Origin: Desulfovibrionaceae bacterium
Lineage (GTDB): Bacteria > Desulfobacterota > Desulfovibrionia > Desulfovibrionales > Desulfovibrionaceae
Length of the DNA: 64,000 nt
NCBI GenBank assembly: GCA_910575755.1
Contig: CAJTFO010000005.1
Coordinates: forward strand, 62,001-126,000
Reading direction: 5' to 3'
Program-made: the position numbers and the translations under genes
Shown: piece after piece, positions 1 to 8,413 of the stretch
Layout: every line of letters starts with the position of its first letter
Position numbering within the stretch: position 1 is the stretch's first letter
The notes under the pieces: model-generated
Seen by the model: only the letters and a program-made list of their open reading frames with translations
Databases searched by the model: none
Told to the model about the DNA's origin: nothing

Positions 1-790
1 CCACCGTGGCCACCACGGCCGCGCCGCGTTTCTGGGTGGCCTCGCGGTTCAGGGTCAGGGAGGCGGGCAACGTGGCCGACAGCAAAATATTGATGGCCCG
101 GCGTGACTGCGGGTTGAGGCTCGGCGCCTGCCTGATCTGTGAAGATATTTCGGCCAGAAAGGACTGCACGTCCGGCAGCGCAGTAATGTCCGTCCGCAGT
201 ATTTCCGCGCTGGTGTCCAGGTTGCGGATAATAGCGCCCGATCGGGCCACGCGCGCCGCGCGAATGTCGCCCACCAGCCCTTCGGCCATGCGCTCGCGGA
301 TCTGGGGCAGTAATTTTTTGAGCAGGTAGGTCTGAACATCAGGCAAAGCCAGTTCCGGCAGCACTTCATCGGCTACGGCCGGGGTCAGCTCCTCCACAAG
401 ACGCTGCAAAGACTGGTCGGATGCGGACCGGTGGCCGCCGCTGTTCAGGCTGCGCAGAATTTCCAGAATTCGACTTTGAAACTGCGTGTAGGGCTCAAGA
501 CTCAGATCATAGACCGGCGGTTGCAGCAGAAGCACCTGTTTGCGGCGGGCTTTGGTGGCCTGCGCGTCCTCCACCAGAATGTCCCGATCCGCGATAACGT
601 CATTTTCCGCCACCTGCCCGGCCACATATACCCGCTGCACAGCCTCGAAATTGGCTCCGGCCAGCAGGGAAAGAAAGAGCAGCGTGCCGATCAGCGCCCA
701 CAGGCCCCAACCGCAATGATGCCGCGCTTTCAGCGTATGAATGAGCGCCAGGATGCTAGCCGGACGCGCCGTCTTTTTCTGCGTGGTCAT
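1..790 (-). CDS. 7TM-HD family phosphohydrolase, N-terminal part (runs off window)
   Basis: The frame stays open from an ATG at 790 to the window edge (263 codons). Residues 28-45 form one transmembrane segment. They are followed by a long predicted extracytoplasmic domain of the kind that precedes the seven-helix bundle and cytoplasmic HD domain of PgpH-like proteins, which hydrolyse cyclic di-AMP in Gram-positive bacteria. The HD domain itself lies outside the window, so activity cannot be judged. The start overlaps the 3' end of the PhoH-like gene by 35 bases, and the phoH, 7TM-HD (then ybeY) order is common in bacteria, which supports the call. Confidence 0.82.
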   Translation of the reverse strand, partial: MTTQKKTARPASILALIHTLKARHHCGWGLWALIGTLLFLSLLAGANFEAVQRVYVAGQVAENDVIADRDILVEDAQATKARRKQVLLLQPPVYDLSLEPYTQFQSRILEILRSLNSGGHRSASDQSLQRLVEELTPAVADEVLPELALPDVQTYLLKKLLPQIRERMAEGLVGDIRAARVARSGAIIRNLDTSAEILRTDITALPDVQSFLAEISSQIRQAPSLNPQSRRAINILLSATLPASLTLNREATQKRGAAVVATV

Positions 791-1754
791 AAGCGCTGAC
801 AATGGCTCCTACAAGGGGGTGACGCACGACGTCGGCCTTGCTGAAATGATGAATGGCAAGACCGGACACGTTATGCAGGATGTCCAGAGCGTGGATCAGG
901 CCCGAACGCGGACGAAGCCCGCCGGGCTGCGCGGGCAGATCGATCTGCGTGGTATCGCCGGTGACTGCCATGCGCGAACCGAAACCCATGCGGGTCAGGA
1001 ACATTTTCATCTGTTCCTGGGTAGTGTTCTGGGCCTCATCCAGAATGATGAAGGCGTCGTTGAGCGTGCGACCGCGCATGAAAGCCAGAGGGGCCACCTC
1101 AATGGAACCCGTCTCCAGCATGGAGGCCACCTTGGGCTGCGGCATCATATCGTGCAATGCATCATAAAGGGGACGCAGATAGGGATTTACCTTCTCCGCC
1201 AGGTCGCCGGGCAGAAAACCCAACCGTTCGCCCGCCTCCACCGCCGGCCGGGTCAGCACAATGCGTTTGACCCTGTGCTGCTGAAGCATGGACAGGGCCA
1301 TAGCCACGGCCAGATAGGTCTTGCCCGTGCCGGCCGGTCCCACAGCGAAAACCAGTTCATGCCGGCGCAGAAGTTCCAGATAGCTCTTCTGGGCCACGTT
1401 GCGCGCGGTAACGGTTTTGCGCGGGGTATTCACAAAGACGGCATCCCGGAATACCTGACCAAGATTCAGGCCGGGATCGGCCCTGAGCATCTCATATGCG
1501 CGGGCCATATCCTGTTGGCTCAGCGCCAGACCGCCGCGCAGCAGATCATAGAGTTGCACAAAGACGTTGCACAGACTCTGGCGCACGTCCTGATCCGGAC
1601 TCTCAATAAAGATGCTGGCCCCCCGATTGCCGATATGCGCGCCGCTGGCTGCGGCCAGCAGATCAAGGTGGGCATTGTGGGGGCCAAAAAGCTGGTTGGC
1701 TAGGGCGGGGTCATCAAACTCCACTGTCTCCAGCAAGGAGGAATGTGCTGCCAT
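756..1754 (-). CDS. PhoH-like ATPase
   Basis: The 332-residue protein has a Walker A motif GPAGTGKT at residues 139-146 and a Walker B segment IILDEAQN near 236-243, followed by the conserved block with MFLTRMGFGSRMAVTGD. This is the PhoH/YbeZ family of cytoplasmic ATPases, linked to YbeY and RNA metabolism. Residues 1-110 form the KH-like N-terminal region typical of YbeZ. The start at 1754 has AGGTG about 9 bases upstream. It sits between an Smr-domain gene and a 7TM-HD gene on the same strand and is probably cotranscribed with the latter. The exact biochemical role of the family is not settled. Confidence 0.93.
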   Translation of the reverse strand: MAAHSSLLETVEFDDPALANQLFGPHNAHLDLLAAASGAHIGNRGASIFIESPDQDVRQSLCNVFVQLYDLLRGGLALSQQDMARAYEMLRADPGLNLGQVFRDAVFVNTPRKTVTARNVAQKSYLELLRRHELVFAVGPAGTGKTYLAVAMALSMLQQHRVKRIVLTRPAVEAGERLGFLPGDLAEKVNPYLRPLYDALHDMMPQPKVASMLETGSIEVAPLAFMRGRTLNDAFIILDEAQNTTQEQMKMFLTRMGFGSRMAVTGDTTQIDLPAQPGGLRPRSGLIHALDILHNVSGLAIHHFSKADVVRHPLVGAIVSAYDHAEKDGASG

Positions 1755-1894
1755 AGACTACACCTAGCCTATTTCAGCGGGCCTGTCCATCTTTATCAGA
1801 AAAGGCCTCAGGGCAATGGCATGAATGTTGTGAGCGCGTTACGCGCTGATGAGGGCCTGCCTTCAAACTGTAACCTTTTGCAAAGCCAATTTGC

Positions 1895-2902
1895 TCAGTA
1901 CAGATCCGCGTCCGCTGGCGTGCGCTCCCAGTAAATGCGACCTTTTTTGCGGTACTTGCGCAACAGCACATAGACACTGCCCGCCCCGCCGTCATGCGGC
2001 TGGGCAGTGCAGAAGGCGAGCACCACGCGTTTGAAGGGGTCCTGGGTCAGCCAGCTTTGCAGTTTTTCCCGCAGCACGCCCATGCCGTCGGGCGAGTTGC
2101 GGCCCCGTCCCGGCACCACCAGCACGGTACGCAGGCCCTTGTACCAACAGGCGCGCATGAAGCCGCGCAGAGCTTCAAAAGCCTGTGCGGCATTGAGGCC
2201 GTGCAGGTCGAGATGCGCTTCCGGGCTCAGGCCGCCGGCACGCAATTTATTCATGATCATCTGATCCAGACCCACCACATGGCCTTCCAGATATTCATCT
2301 GTAAAGGAAAGAGCGAATTCCAGCTTGCCGTCCATGAAATCCTGGAGACTCAACTCTCCCTGAGGCGGCGGCGTGCCAGGCCGCGGCTCCGGACTGACTT
2401 GGCGTCCGCGCGCCTGCAAAGGGCGCACCTCTCCCATAGCCTGCAAAAAGGCTGCGGCTTCGGCGTCATCAGCGCTCTCGCCCCTGGCGTGCTGCGAGGG
2501 CAGCGCAACTGCGTCCCGCTGAAGAGGCGACAGTTTTTTTTCGTCACGCGAGAGGGAAAGAGCGCTTTCTTTCATGTCCACCTGTCCAGCCATTTGTCCC
2601 GCAGCAGGCTTTTTTTTACGCTCTGCGGCTGTGGGCAGCTCACATTGCTCTCCCAGGCAAAAGCCGCGCGCACGTCCCTTTTGCTTTCCGGAGCCTTGTT
2701 GAACATGGTTCATGGCGCGCAGGAAAAGGGCGGCATCTTCGGGATTCAAATCCTCTTCATCAGGCATTGCGGCAGCGACATGGCGTTTTCTTCCTTTCTC
2801 CGCTTGCGGCGCCAAGTTCCCTGCCGAATTCTTTTTCTTGTCGGGAAAAAATTTGAGATTCAGGGCCCGGAACGGGTTTTCAGCAAAATCATTGTCGGAC
2901 AT
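1895..2902 (-). CDS. Smr-domain protein
   Basis: This 335-residue protein ends in an Smr (small MutS-related) domain. The LDLHGL motif, the VPGRGRNS segment and a C-terminal AFCTAQPHDGGAGSVYV stretch match the family, which includes nucleases acting on branched DNA or on mRNA in collided ribosomes. The N-terminal half is low-complexity, charged and probably disordered. I chose ATG 2902 (protein starts MSDNDFAEN) over an upstream start at 2965, because the latter falls inside the hairpin terminating secG. The physiological substrate is unknown. Confidence 0.88.
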   Translation of the reverse strand: MSDNDFAENPFRALNLKFFPDKKKNSAGNLAPQAEKGRKRHVAAAMPDEEDLNPEDAALFLRAMNHVQQGSGKQKGRARGFCLGEQCELPTAAERKKKPAAGQMAGQVDMKESALSLSRDEKKLSPLQRDAVALPSQHARGESADDAEAAAFLQAMGEVRPLQARGRQVSPEPRPGTPPPQGELSLQDFMDGKLEFALSFTDEYLEGHVVGLDQMIMNKLRAGGLSPEAHLDLHGLNAAQAFEALRGFMRACWYKGLRTVLVVPGRGRNSPDGMGVLREKLQSWLTQDPFKRVVLAFCTAQPHDGGAGSVYVLLRKYRKKGRIYWERTPADADLY

Positions 2903-2932
2903 GCGCTCTAACCGGACGGATTGCGTGATGGC

Positions 2933-2959
2933 AAAAAAAGCCGCGGCAATGCCGCGGCT
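2933..2959 (-). terminator. Rho-independent terminator of secG
   Basis: On the minus strand GCCGCGGC pairs with a second GCCGCGGC across an ATT loop (2940-2958) and is followed directly by seven T residues (2933-2939). It lies 25 bases past the secG stop and just ahead of the Smr gene start, so it should separate the two transcripts. Confidence 0.9.
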
Positions 2960-2983
2960 CAACAAAAGTCAACCAAGAACATG

Positions 2984-3388
2984 TTATGGCGCTTTCGGAG
3001 CGTCAGCCGGGTTTTGCGCATCCGGCGTTGTGGCGGGCCGCTGCTGCGTCGGAGCGGGTTCATGGGCCTTCGCCCCCTGCGCGGGTTCGGGAACCGCGGG
3101 CGCAGGAACCGAGGCGGCGGGTTCTTCAATTTTGACGTTCAGAATGGTGGACTCGCTGCTGGGACGGGAACTCGTCACATAGGTATAGCTCAGGGAGGTA
3201 ATCACAAAGATGATGGCCATCAGCGTGGTGAGTTTGGCCAGGATGCCGCCCGCGCCGCCGCTGCCGAACACCGAGGTGTTGCCGCCGCCGAAAATGACGC
3301 CCATGCCTTCCTTGCCCGCCTGAAGCAGAACCAGAATGACCAGCAATACGCACACAATAATATGCAGCGTAAGAATAAGAGTCTGCAC
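2984..3388 (-). CDS. secG: Preprotein translocase subunit SecG
   Basis: The 134-residue protein begins with a hydrophobic helix, then the conserved cytosolic loop GGGNTSVFGSGGAGGILAKLT and a second helix (MAIIFVITSLSYTYV). This is the two-helix SecG topology of the SecYEG channel. The C-terminal 55 residues are a Pro/Ala-rich tail, as in many deltaproteobacterial SecG proteins. The start is taken as GTG 3388 because GAGGAGG lies six bases upstream; the ATG at 3430 has no such site. A good promoter lies upstream and a strong terminator follows, so it may be a monocistron. Confidence 0.93.
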   Translation of the reverse strand: MQTLILTLHIIVCVLLVILVLLQAGKEGMGVIFGGGNTSVFGSGGAGGILAKLTTLMAIIFVITSLSYTYVTSSRPSSESTILNVKIEEPAASVPAPAVPEPAQGAKAHEPAPTQQRPATTPDAQNPADAPKAP

Positions 3389-3489
3389 AGATTCCTCCTC
3401 ACCACCCGGCACAGCCCGGCAGCGCGCCAAAAAGATAAACCGAATGCCGTTTTGCGCAAATCATGTCGCAAAGACCGGCTGTTGCGGAC

Positions 3490-3518
3490 ACTATAACATT
3501 TTTCGATTGAAAATGTAA
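3490..3518 (-). promoter_or_regulatory. Candidate sigma-70 promoter of secG
   Basis: Read on the minus strand, TTACAT (3513-3518) and TATAGT (3490-3495) are separated by 17 bases in an AT-rich gap between tpiA and secG. The predicted start would be about 95 bases upstream of the secG GTG. Confidence 0.6.
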
Positions 3519-3547
3519 ATTTTCAAGCGGAAAAACAGGGACGGGCA

Positions 3548-4312
3548 CTACGATCCGATAATCTGCAGAAAGCTTTGCGCCTCTAAAGATGCGCCTCCTA
3601 CCAGAAGACCGTCCACATTGTCAAGCCCGACCAGCGCAGAGGCATTGGTTGGCTTGACGCTGCCGCCGTACAAAATGGGCAGGTCTGCGGCGGTTTCGCC
3701 CAGCATTTCTGCAAGCAGGGCGCGCAGGGCCGCATGCGCTTCACGCACCTCCGCCGGGCCGGCCACCTTGCCCGTGCCGATGGCCCAGACAGGCTCATAG
3801 GCTATGGCCAGCCGCCCGGCCAGAGTGCCGCACTGAGCTTCCGGCAACGGCCCCAGCGCGCTGGAGAGCTGACGGGAGAGAACATCCCTGAGCTGACCGG
3901 CTTCACGCTCTTGCAGCGTTTCACCCACACAGAGCATAACTTTAAAGCCTTGTTCCAGGGCAAAGGCAGTCTTGCGGGCAACCAGTTCATCACTTTCGCT
4001 GAAAACATGCCGACGCTCGGAATGGCCGACCAGAACCCAGGTCGCGCCCGCGTCTTTCAGCATGGCTGTGGAAATTTCTCCGGTAAAGGCCCCCTGTTCG
4101 ACGGGATAAAAGTTCTGTCCGCCGGCAGCCAGATTTTTTTTGTCCCGGAAAGCCGCCGCCACCACATCCACGGACGTGAACGGCGGAAAAATCAGCACCA
4201 GACGGTCATGCGGCGTGCCGCCGGCCAGCGCCTGAGTTAATTCAGCAACGGTTTGCGCGGCTTCAGGGCGGGTTTTATACATCTTCCAGTTGGCGGCGAT
4301 AATTTTTTGCAT
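3548..4312 (-). CDS. tpiA: Triosephosphate isomerase
   Basis: The enzyme interconverts dihydroxyacetone phosphate and glyceraldehyde 3-phosphate in glycolysis and gluconeogenesis. The 254-residue protein shows AANWKM (Asn8, Lys10), VGHSERR with catalytic His97, AYEPVWAIGTGK with catalytic Glu173, and the phosphate-binding YGGSVKP segment. The length is normal for the family. The start ATG 4312 gives the canonical MQKIIAANWK N-terminus and has AAAGG eight bases upstream; an in-frame start at 4423 would lie inside rimI. It starts 20 bases after the rimI stop and is likely cotranscribed with it. Confidence 0.97.
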   Translation of the reverse strand: MQKIIAANWKMYKTRPEAAQTVAELTQALAGGTPHDRLVLIFPPFTSVDVVAAAFRDKKNLAAGGQNFYPVEQGAFTGEISTAMLKDAGATWVLVGHSERRHVFSESDELVARKTAFALEQGFKVMLCVGETLQEREAGQLRDVLSRQLSSALGPLPEAQCGTLAGRLAIAYEPVWAIGTGKVAGPAEVREAHAALRALLAEMLGETAADLPILYGGSVKPTNASALVGLDNVDGLLVGGASLEAQSFLQIIGS

Positions 4313-4332
4313 AGCGGCACCTTTGGCTGGGA

Positions 4333-4809
4333 TCATTGTTGCAGGGAACATACATAAATCAGCGCGTCTTCGCCGCTGTCCGTATAGTAGCGGGGACGCA
4401 CGCCAGTCTGGCGGAAACCACAACCCCGGTAAAGGGCAATGGCCGCATGGTTGCCCACGCGCACCTCAAGCAAGGCTTTTTGCATACCCATTTTACGGGC
4501 CACTTGCAAGGCCGCGCTCAGGATGCGGCGTCCGAAGCCTTTGCGTCGCTCTTCAGGCGTCACCGCCAAATTGAGTATTTCCAGTTCATCAAGGGCATGA
4601 TATACGGAAATATAGGCCAGCAGTTCCACGCCCCGGAAAAGTCCGTACGCCGCGAAGGCCGGCTGCGCAAAGGCCGCGCGGCACTGCGCTTCAGACCAGG
4701 GCAGGGAAAAGCAGCGCCGTTCAAGCGCGTGCATCAGTGTGGCGTGGCGCGCGTCAAGACGTTCAAAAAAAAGCGCTGGGGAAGCTGAAATGGAAACGGA
4801 GCCGCACAT
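4333..4809 (-). CDS. rimI: RimI-like GNAT N-acetyltransferase
   Basis: This 158-residue GNAT-fold protein resembles RimI, the acetyltransferase acting on the N-terminus of ribosomal protein S18. The LAVTPEERRKGFGRRILSAAL stretch is the acetyl-CoA pyrophosphate-binding motif (R/Q-x-x-G-x-G/A). LEVRVGNHAAIALYRGCGF is the RimI-specific C-terminal motif, and CFSLPWSEAQ is the usual N-terminal signature. The ATG at 4809 overlaps the start of the divergent Nudix-like gene by about 20 bases, so one of the two starts may be further in. RimI itself may also act on other proteins. Confidence 0.88.
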   Translation of the reverse strand: MCGSVSISASPALFFERLDARHATLMHALERRCFSLPWSEAQCRAAFAQPAFAAYGLFRGVELLAYISVYHALDELEILNLAVTPEERRKGFGRRILSAALQVARKMGMQKALLEVRVGNHAAIALYRGCGFRQTGVRPRYYTDSGEDALIYVCSLQQ

Positions 4810-5326
4810 GGAGCAAGGCCTTTACCCGGGATTGAAAAATACCGCCTCTTTGCTGGAGGTGGTGGACGAACACAATACGCCGCTCTGCGTCATGGCTGCA
4901 AAGGATGCGTTGCGCCTGCGCCTGCGCCATCGCGCTGTCGCCCTGCTGATCCGCGACAGCGCGGGCCGGGCCTTGCTGACCTTTCGCGCGGGGCGCGGCT
5001 GGGGCTTCTCCTCATTTGCCATAGTCAGCGCGGGACAGGCCTTTGAAACGCAGGCCCGCAGCATGCTGCGCGAGGACTGGCGCGAGAAAGACGGCCGCCT
5101 GTGGCCTCTGGGCATTTGTCCTCCTTGCCCGGAAAGCCGCCAGGCATTTGTGGCGCTGTTTGAAGCCCGTCTGCCCGCCGCCCTGGCCGAGCAAAAGGCC
5201 CTTGATCCGGAGCGCGGCATGTTGCTTGATTACGACGAACTCAAAGGCCTGCGCGCGCATTTTGATGACCTGCTCTCTCCTTTCATGCGGGTGGCCGTGC
5301 AGGGCGGCTATGTGCGCCCGCGCTGA
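4790..5326 (+). CDS. Nudix-like hydrolase with imperfect Nudix box
   Basis: The 178-residue protein resembles the IPP isomerase/YfcD-type Nudix fold: an N-terminal VVDEHNTPLCVM strand, then RHRAVALLIRDSAGRALLTFRA, the pattern expected before a Nudix box. The box itself (residues about 88-106) keeps a Gly and the RE pair (MLREDWREKDG) but does not match GX5EX7REUXEEXGU exactly, so metal binding and catalysis are uncertain. I chose ATG 4790 because GGGGAAG precedes it; 4808 is an alternative. It overlaps the divergent rimI start. The substrate cannot be predicted. Confidence 0.72.
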   Translation: METEPHMEQGLYPGLKNTASLLEVVDEHNTPLCVMAAKDALRLRLRHRAVALLIRDSAGRALLTFRAGRGWGFSSFAIVSAGQAFETQARSMLREDWREKDGRLWPLGICPPCPESRQAFVALFEARLPAALAEQKALDPERGMLLDYDELKGLRAHFDDLLSPFMRVAVQGGYVRPR

Positions 5327-5349
5327 AGCGGAGAAGGCCGGCAACGACT

Positions 5350-6135
5350 TCAGGCCGTTTTTGCCAGCAGGGCCGTCATGGCCTCGTGCAGGCGACCGTT
5401 GCTTGCCAGCAGGGCCTCGCCAAAGCGCAGGCGCTCATTACGCAGATTGCTGACCTTGCCGCCCGCTTCCTCCACCAGAAGCCAGCCCGCCGCCATATCC
5501 CAGGGTTTCAGCCCCGCCTCGTAAAATACATCCAGACGCCCGCAGGCCACATAGGCCAGGTCCACGGACGCGGCCCCCATGCGCCGCAGCCCCTGGCTCA
5601 CAGGCAGAACAGCCGCAAGCCGTTCCAGCACTTCGGGCAAACGGTCAGCCACATCATAGGGAAAGCCCGTGCCCACCAGAGCATTGGTGAGCGTGTCGGC
5701 CCCGGATACGGCAATGGGCTGATTGTTGCAAAAAGCGCCCTGCCCGCGCGCGGCCCAGAAACACTCGTCGAGCATGGGCACATTGACGACGCCCAGAGCT
5801 GCCTGTCCTTCCCGCCAGAGCGCCACGGAAGTGCCTACCTGCGGAATGCGGTGCACGAAGTTGGTGGTGCCGTCCACTGGATCAATGATCCAGCAGAGCG
5901 CGCCCGGATCCCCCTCCGCCGCGCTGCTCTCCTCGGCCATGAAGGACGCCCCGGGCACGAGGGCAGCCAGCTTTTCCTTAAGAAAAGCTTCCACCGCCAG
6001 ATCTGTTTCTGTTACCAGATCAATACTGCCCTTGTGCCGCACGTGGCGCGGCCCGGACCAATGCGCGCGGATTATTTCGCCGCTCCGGCGCACAATATCC
6101 ACACACTCGCACAAAATGGACGCCGCCTGAAACAT
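5350..6135 (-). CDS. Inositol monophosphatase family phosphatase (SuhB-like)
   Basis: The 261-residue protein has the family's metal-binding motifs: the EE pair in FMAEESSA, WIIDPVDGTTNFVH with both Asp ligands, and the C-terminal KPWDMAAG. These enzymes dephosphorylate inositol 1-phosphate and related sugar phosphates; SuhB also has a role in rRNA antitermination in enterobacteria, which cannot be assumed here. The start at 6135 has AAGGTG upstream. It is the last gene of a GAF protein, mreB, phosphatase operon, 12 bases after mreB. Confidence 0.93.
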   Translation of the reverse strand: MFQAASILCECVDIVRRSGEIIRAHWSGPRHVRHKGSIDLVTETDLAVEAFLKEKLAALVPGASFMAEESSAAEGDPGALCWIIDPVDGTTNFVHRIPQVGTSVALWREGQAALGVVNVPMLDECFWAARGQGAFCNNQPIAVSGADTLTNALVGTGFPYDVADRLPEVLERLAAVLPVSQGLRRMGAASVDLAYVACGRLDVFYEAGLKPWDMAAGWLLVEEAGGKVSNLRNERLRFGEALLASNGRLHEAMTALLAKTA

Positions 6136-6147
6136 GGCACACCTTGG

Positions 6148-7173
6148 CTAATTGATAAAAACAGACTGATAGGCGCGGCGGTCAAGCATGGCCTTGGCCG
6201 TGCCGCGCAGAACCGTGGTCAGCGGATCTTTGTCCACAAAAACCTTGAGGCGGGTTTCGCGGGCGATGAACTGATCCAGCCCCTTGAGCAGCGAACCGCC
6301 GCCGGCCATGAGCATGCCGTTGCGGTAAATATCGGCGGCCATCTCGGGCGGCGTCTTTTCCAGAGCGCGCAGCAAGGTTTCCAGAATGGCCTGTATGGGC
6401 TCGCGCAATGCCTCGCGAATGTGCCCTTCACTCACGGTCACAACTTTGGGCGTGCCCTGCACCAGATCCTTGCCGGAAACCTCCAGAGAGGGGGCATTGG
6501 GCTGCGGCATGGCCGAACCCAGAATCTTTTTGACGTTCTCCGTCGTGTTTTCCCCCAGCTCCATGCGGAAAACATCGCGCATATAGCGCTGAACAGCCAT
6601 ATTCATGGCGTCGCCGGCCACACGGATGGACTGGGCATTGGCGATGCCCGCCAGGGAAATGACCGCCACCTCGCTGGTGCCCCCGCCAATATCCAGCACA
6701 AGGTTGCCCAGTGGCTCATGGATGGGCAGATCGGCCCCGATGGCCGCTGCCATAGGCTCCTCCAGCAGGCTCACGTCAGCCGCGCCGGCCAGCAGCGCGG
6801 CATCAATGACGGCCTTTTTTTCCACCTGGGTAATGCCCGTGGGTATGCAGATAACCAGGGAGGGCTTGAGCAGACGCAGACCGTCAATGGCCTTGCGCAC
6901 AAAATAGGCGATCATTTCGCGGGTAACGTCAAAATCCGCAATGACGCCGTTTTTCATGGGACGGATGGCGCGAATGCGCCGGGGCGTGCGGCCCAGAAAC
7001 TCCTTGGCCGCAGCGCCAACGGCCAGCACGGCGTTTTTCTGGACATCCATGGCCACCACCGAAGGCTCATTGATCACAATGCCGCGGGATCTGGTATAGA
7101 GCAGGGTATTGGCCGTGCCCAGATCCATGGCAATGTCCCTGGAGAAAAAATGGAAAAAGCGCTGCAGGAACAT
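6148..7173 (-). CDS. mreB: Rod shape-determining protein MreB
   Basis: The 341-residue bacterial actin carries the phosphate 1 motif MDLGTANTLLY, the phosphate 2 motif LVLDIGGGTSEVAVISL and the adenosine motif MLMAGGGSLLKGLDQF. The N-terminus MFLQRFFHFFSRD is amphipathic and fits membrane attachment. MreB filaments guide the cell wall elongation complex. Unlike the usual mreBCD operon there is no mreC or mreD beside it. Instead it follows a double-GAF gene with overlapping stop/start region and precedes a phosphatase gene, so it may be one of several mreB paralogues. Confidence 0.95.
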   Translation of the reverse strand: MFLQRFFHFFSRDIAMDLGTANTLLYTRSRGIVINEPSVVAMDVQKNAVLAVGAAAKEFLGRTPRRIRAIRPMKNGVIADFDVTREMIAYFVRKAIDGLRLLKPSLVICIPTGITQVEKKAVIDAALLAGAADVSLLEEPMAAAIGADLPIHEPLGNLVLDIGGGTSEVAVISLAGIANAQSIRVAGDAMNMAVQRYMRDVFRMELGENTTENVKKILGSAMPQPNAPSLEVSGKDLVQGTPKVVTVSEGHIREALREPIQAILETLLRALEKTPPEMAADIYRNGMLMAGGGSLLKGLDQFIARETRLKVFVDKDPLTTVLRGTAKAMLDRRAYQSVFIN

Positions 7174-7175
7174 GA

Positions 7176-8213
7176 CTACAGTTCTTTGCCGGGCGTCGCG
7201 GGCGCGGTGTCCGGATCATAGGCTTGCGGGCCGCCGCTGTGAACCCTGGCCCTGGGCAGCATGGTTCGCAGGCGGGTCTTGAGGTACAGATTTTCCAGAA
7301 AAAGCGCCAGGTGATCCACGGCCTGGCGTACGAAGCTGCGCAGACTCTCATCTATCTGGCGAGGGCTGGTGTGCGCCAGGCAAAGCACGCCGCGCGTACT
7401 TTTGTTGACCATCACGGGCATGCACATGGCGGCCTGAAAATCTGGCATGTCCGGCAGCTTGCCGAACAGCACCGAAGCCGGGGCCCCTTCCACGCCTTCG
7501 GCCACCACCGGCTGATCATTGCGGAATACCCAGCCGGTGATGCCGCTGCCCATGGGCAGAATCAGCGGTTCTCCGTCCGTCAGCAGCAGGCGAACCGACT
7601 CGCATTCCACACAGTAGGTTTCGCCTGGCACGTCCACTGACGCGAAGGCGCAATAGTCAAATTCGGTGGCGTCGGCCATGGTGCGCAGATAATTCTGCAC
7701 AAACTGCGGCCAGCGCCTGTAGCGGAAGCGTAAATCCTGAATAACGCCCAATTCCGCGAAATAACGCGGAATATCGCCGGCCAGTTCCTGGCGGCCCCGG
7801 CTGCTCTGCTGGCGGGCAATCAGTTCCGCGAAAAGCTGTAATATCTTATGATCCTTGTCGGAAAAAGAGTACTGCCGCTTGCTGTCCACGCACAACGCGC
7901 CGCCGGTGGGTACGGGACAGCCCATAAATGCCTTGATGCTGGCTTCCTCGCCGCTGGCGTAATAGCCCAGATTGCTCTGCCGCTGGTCAAAATTGGACGC
8001 CAGCAGGGGCTGACGGTTGCGAATGATCCAGCCCACCAGCCCTCTGCCTGGCAGAATGACAATATCAGGAGAAATCTTGTCGCCCAGGCTGAAAGCCGCG
8101 GCAAGATGATGCGCCTCGCCATCCTCGTCGGGCAGAAACAGCACGGCCGAATAGGCGTCAAAAACGCTGCAAACAATACTCAAAATATGTTTCTCAAGAG
8201 AATTTGCGGTCAT
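7176..8213 (-). CDS. Double GAF domain protein
   Basis: The 345-residue soluble protein contains two GAF-like domains. The first (about residues 10-145) includes LPGRGLVGWIIRNRQPLLASNF; the second (about 175-310) includes LPMGSGITGWVFRNDQPVVAEGV, the shared GAF core pattern. No kinase, GGDEF or other output domain follows, so it is probably a stand-alone sensor or adaptor. I chose ATG 8213 (MTANSLEKHIL) because the 5' extension to 8345 is basic and low-complexity. No clear ribosome-binding site is visible. Its overlap with mreB suggests a link to cell-shape control, but that is only inference. Confidence 0.78.
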   Translation of the reverse strand: MTANSLEKHILSIVCSVFDAYSAVLFLPDEDGEAHHLAAAFSLGDKISPDIVILPGRGLVGWIIRNRQPLLASNFDQRQSNLGYYASGEEASIKAFMGCPVPTGGALCVDSKRQYSFSDKDHKILQLFAELIARQQSSRGRQELAGDIPRYFAELGVIQDLRFRYRRWPQFVQNYLRTMADATEFDYCAFASVDVPGETYCVECESVRLLLTDGEPLILPMGSGITGWVFRNDQPVVAEGVEGAPASVLFGKLPDMPDFQAAMCMPVMVNKSTRGVLCLAHTSPRQIDESLRSFVRQAVDHLALFLENLYLKTRLRTMLPRARVHSGGPQAYDPDTAPATPGKEL

Positions 8214-8413
8214 GGCGCATGGGGTTGAAGGTGAGGGGCGCTGACTTGTTGTAGCAAAGCGTTTACGGCGCCGCAACTGCTTTCGCGCCTGACGCCGGGC
8301 CGGGCCTGCCGGGGAGGATTGGCAATGAAAAATTTTCAGAGCCATGCCGGGACTACTGGAAATATTTTAGAAAAAAGGCTAAAAAAATAAAAACAATAGT
8401 ATAGGATTTGTGG

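Noticed and set aside
5386-7221. Long plus-strand open frame opposite suhB and mreB
   Set aside because: It is antisense to two well-conserved genes, is rich in His/Gln/Gly, and has no recognisable domain.
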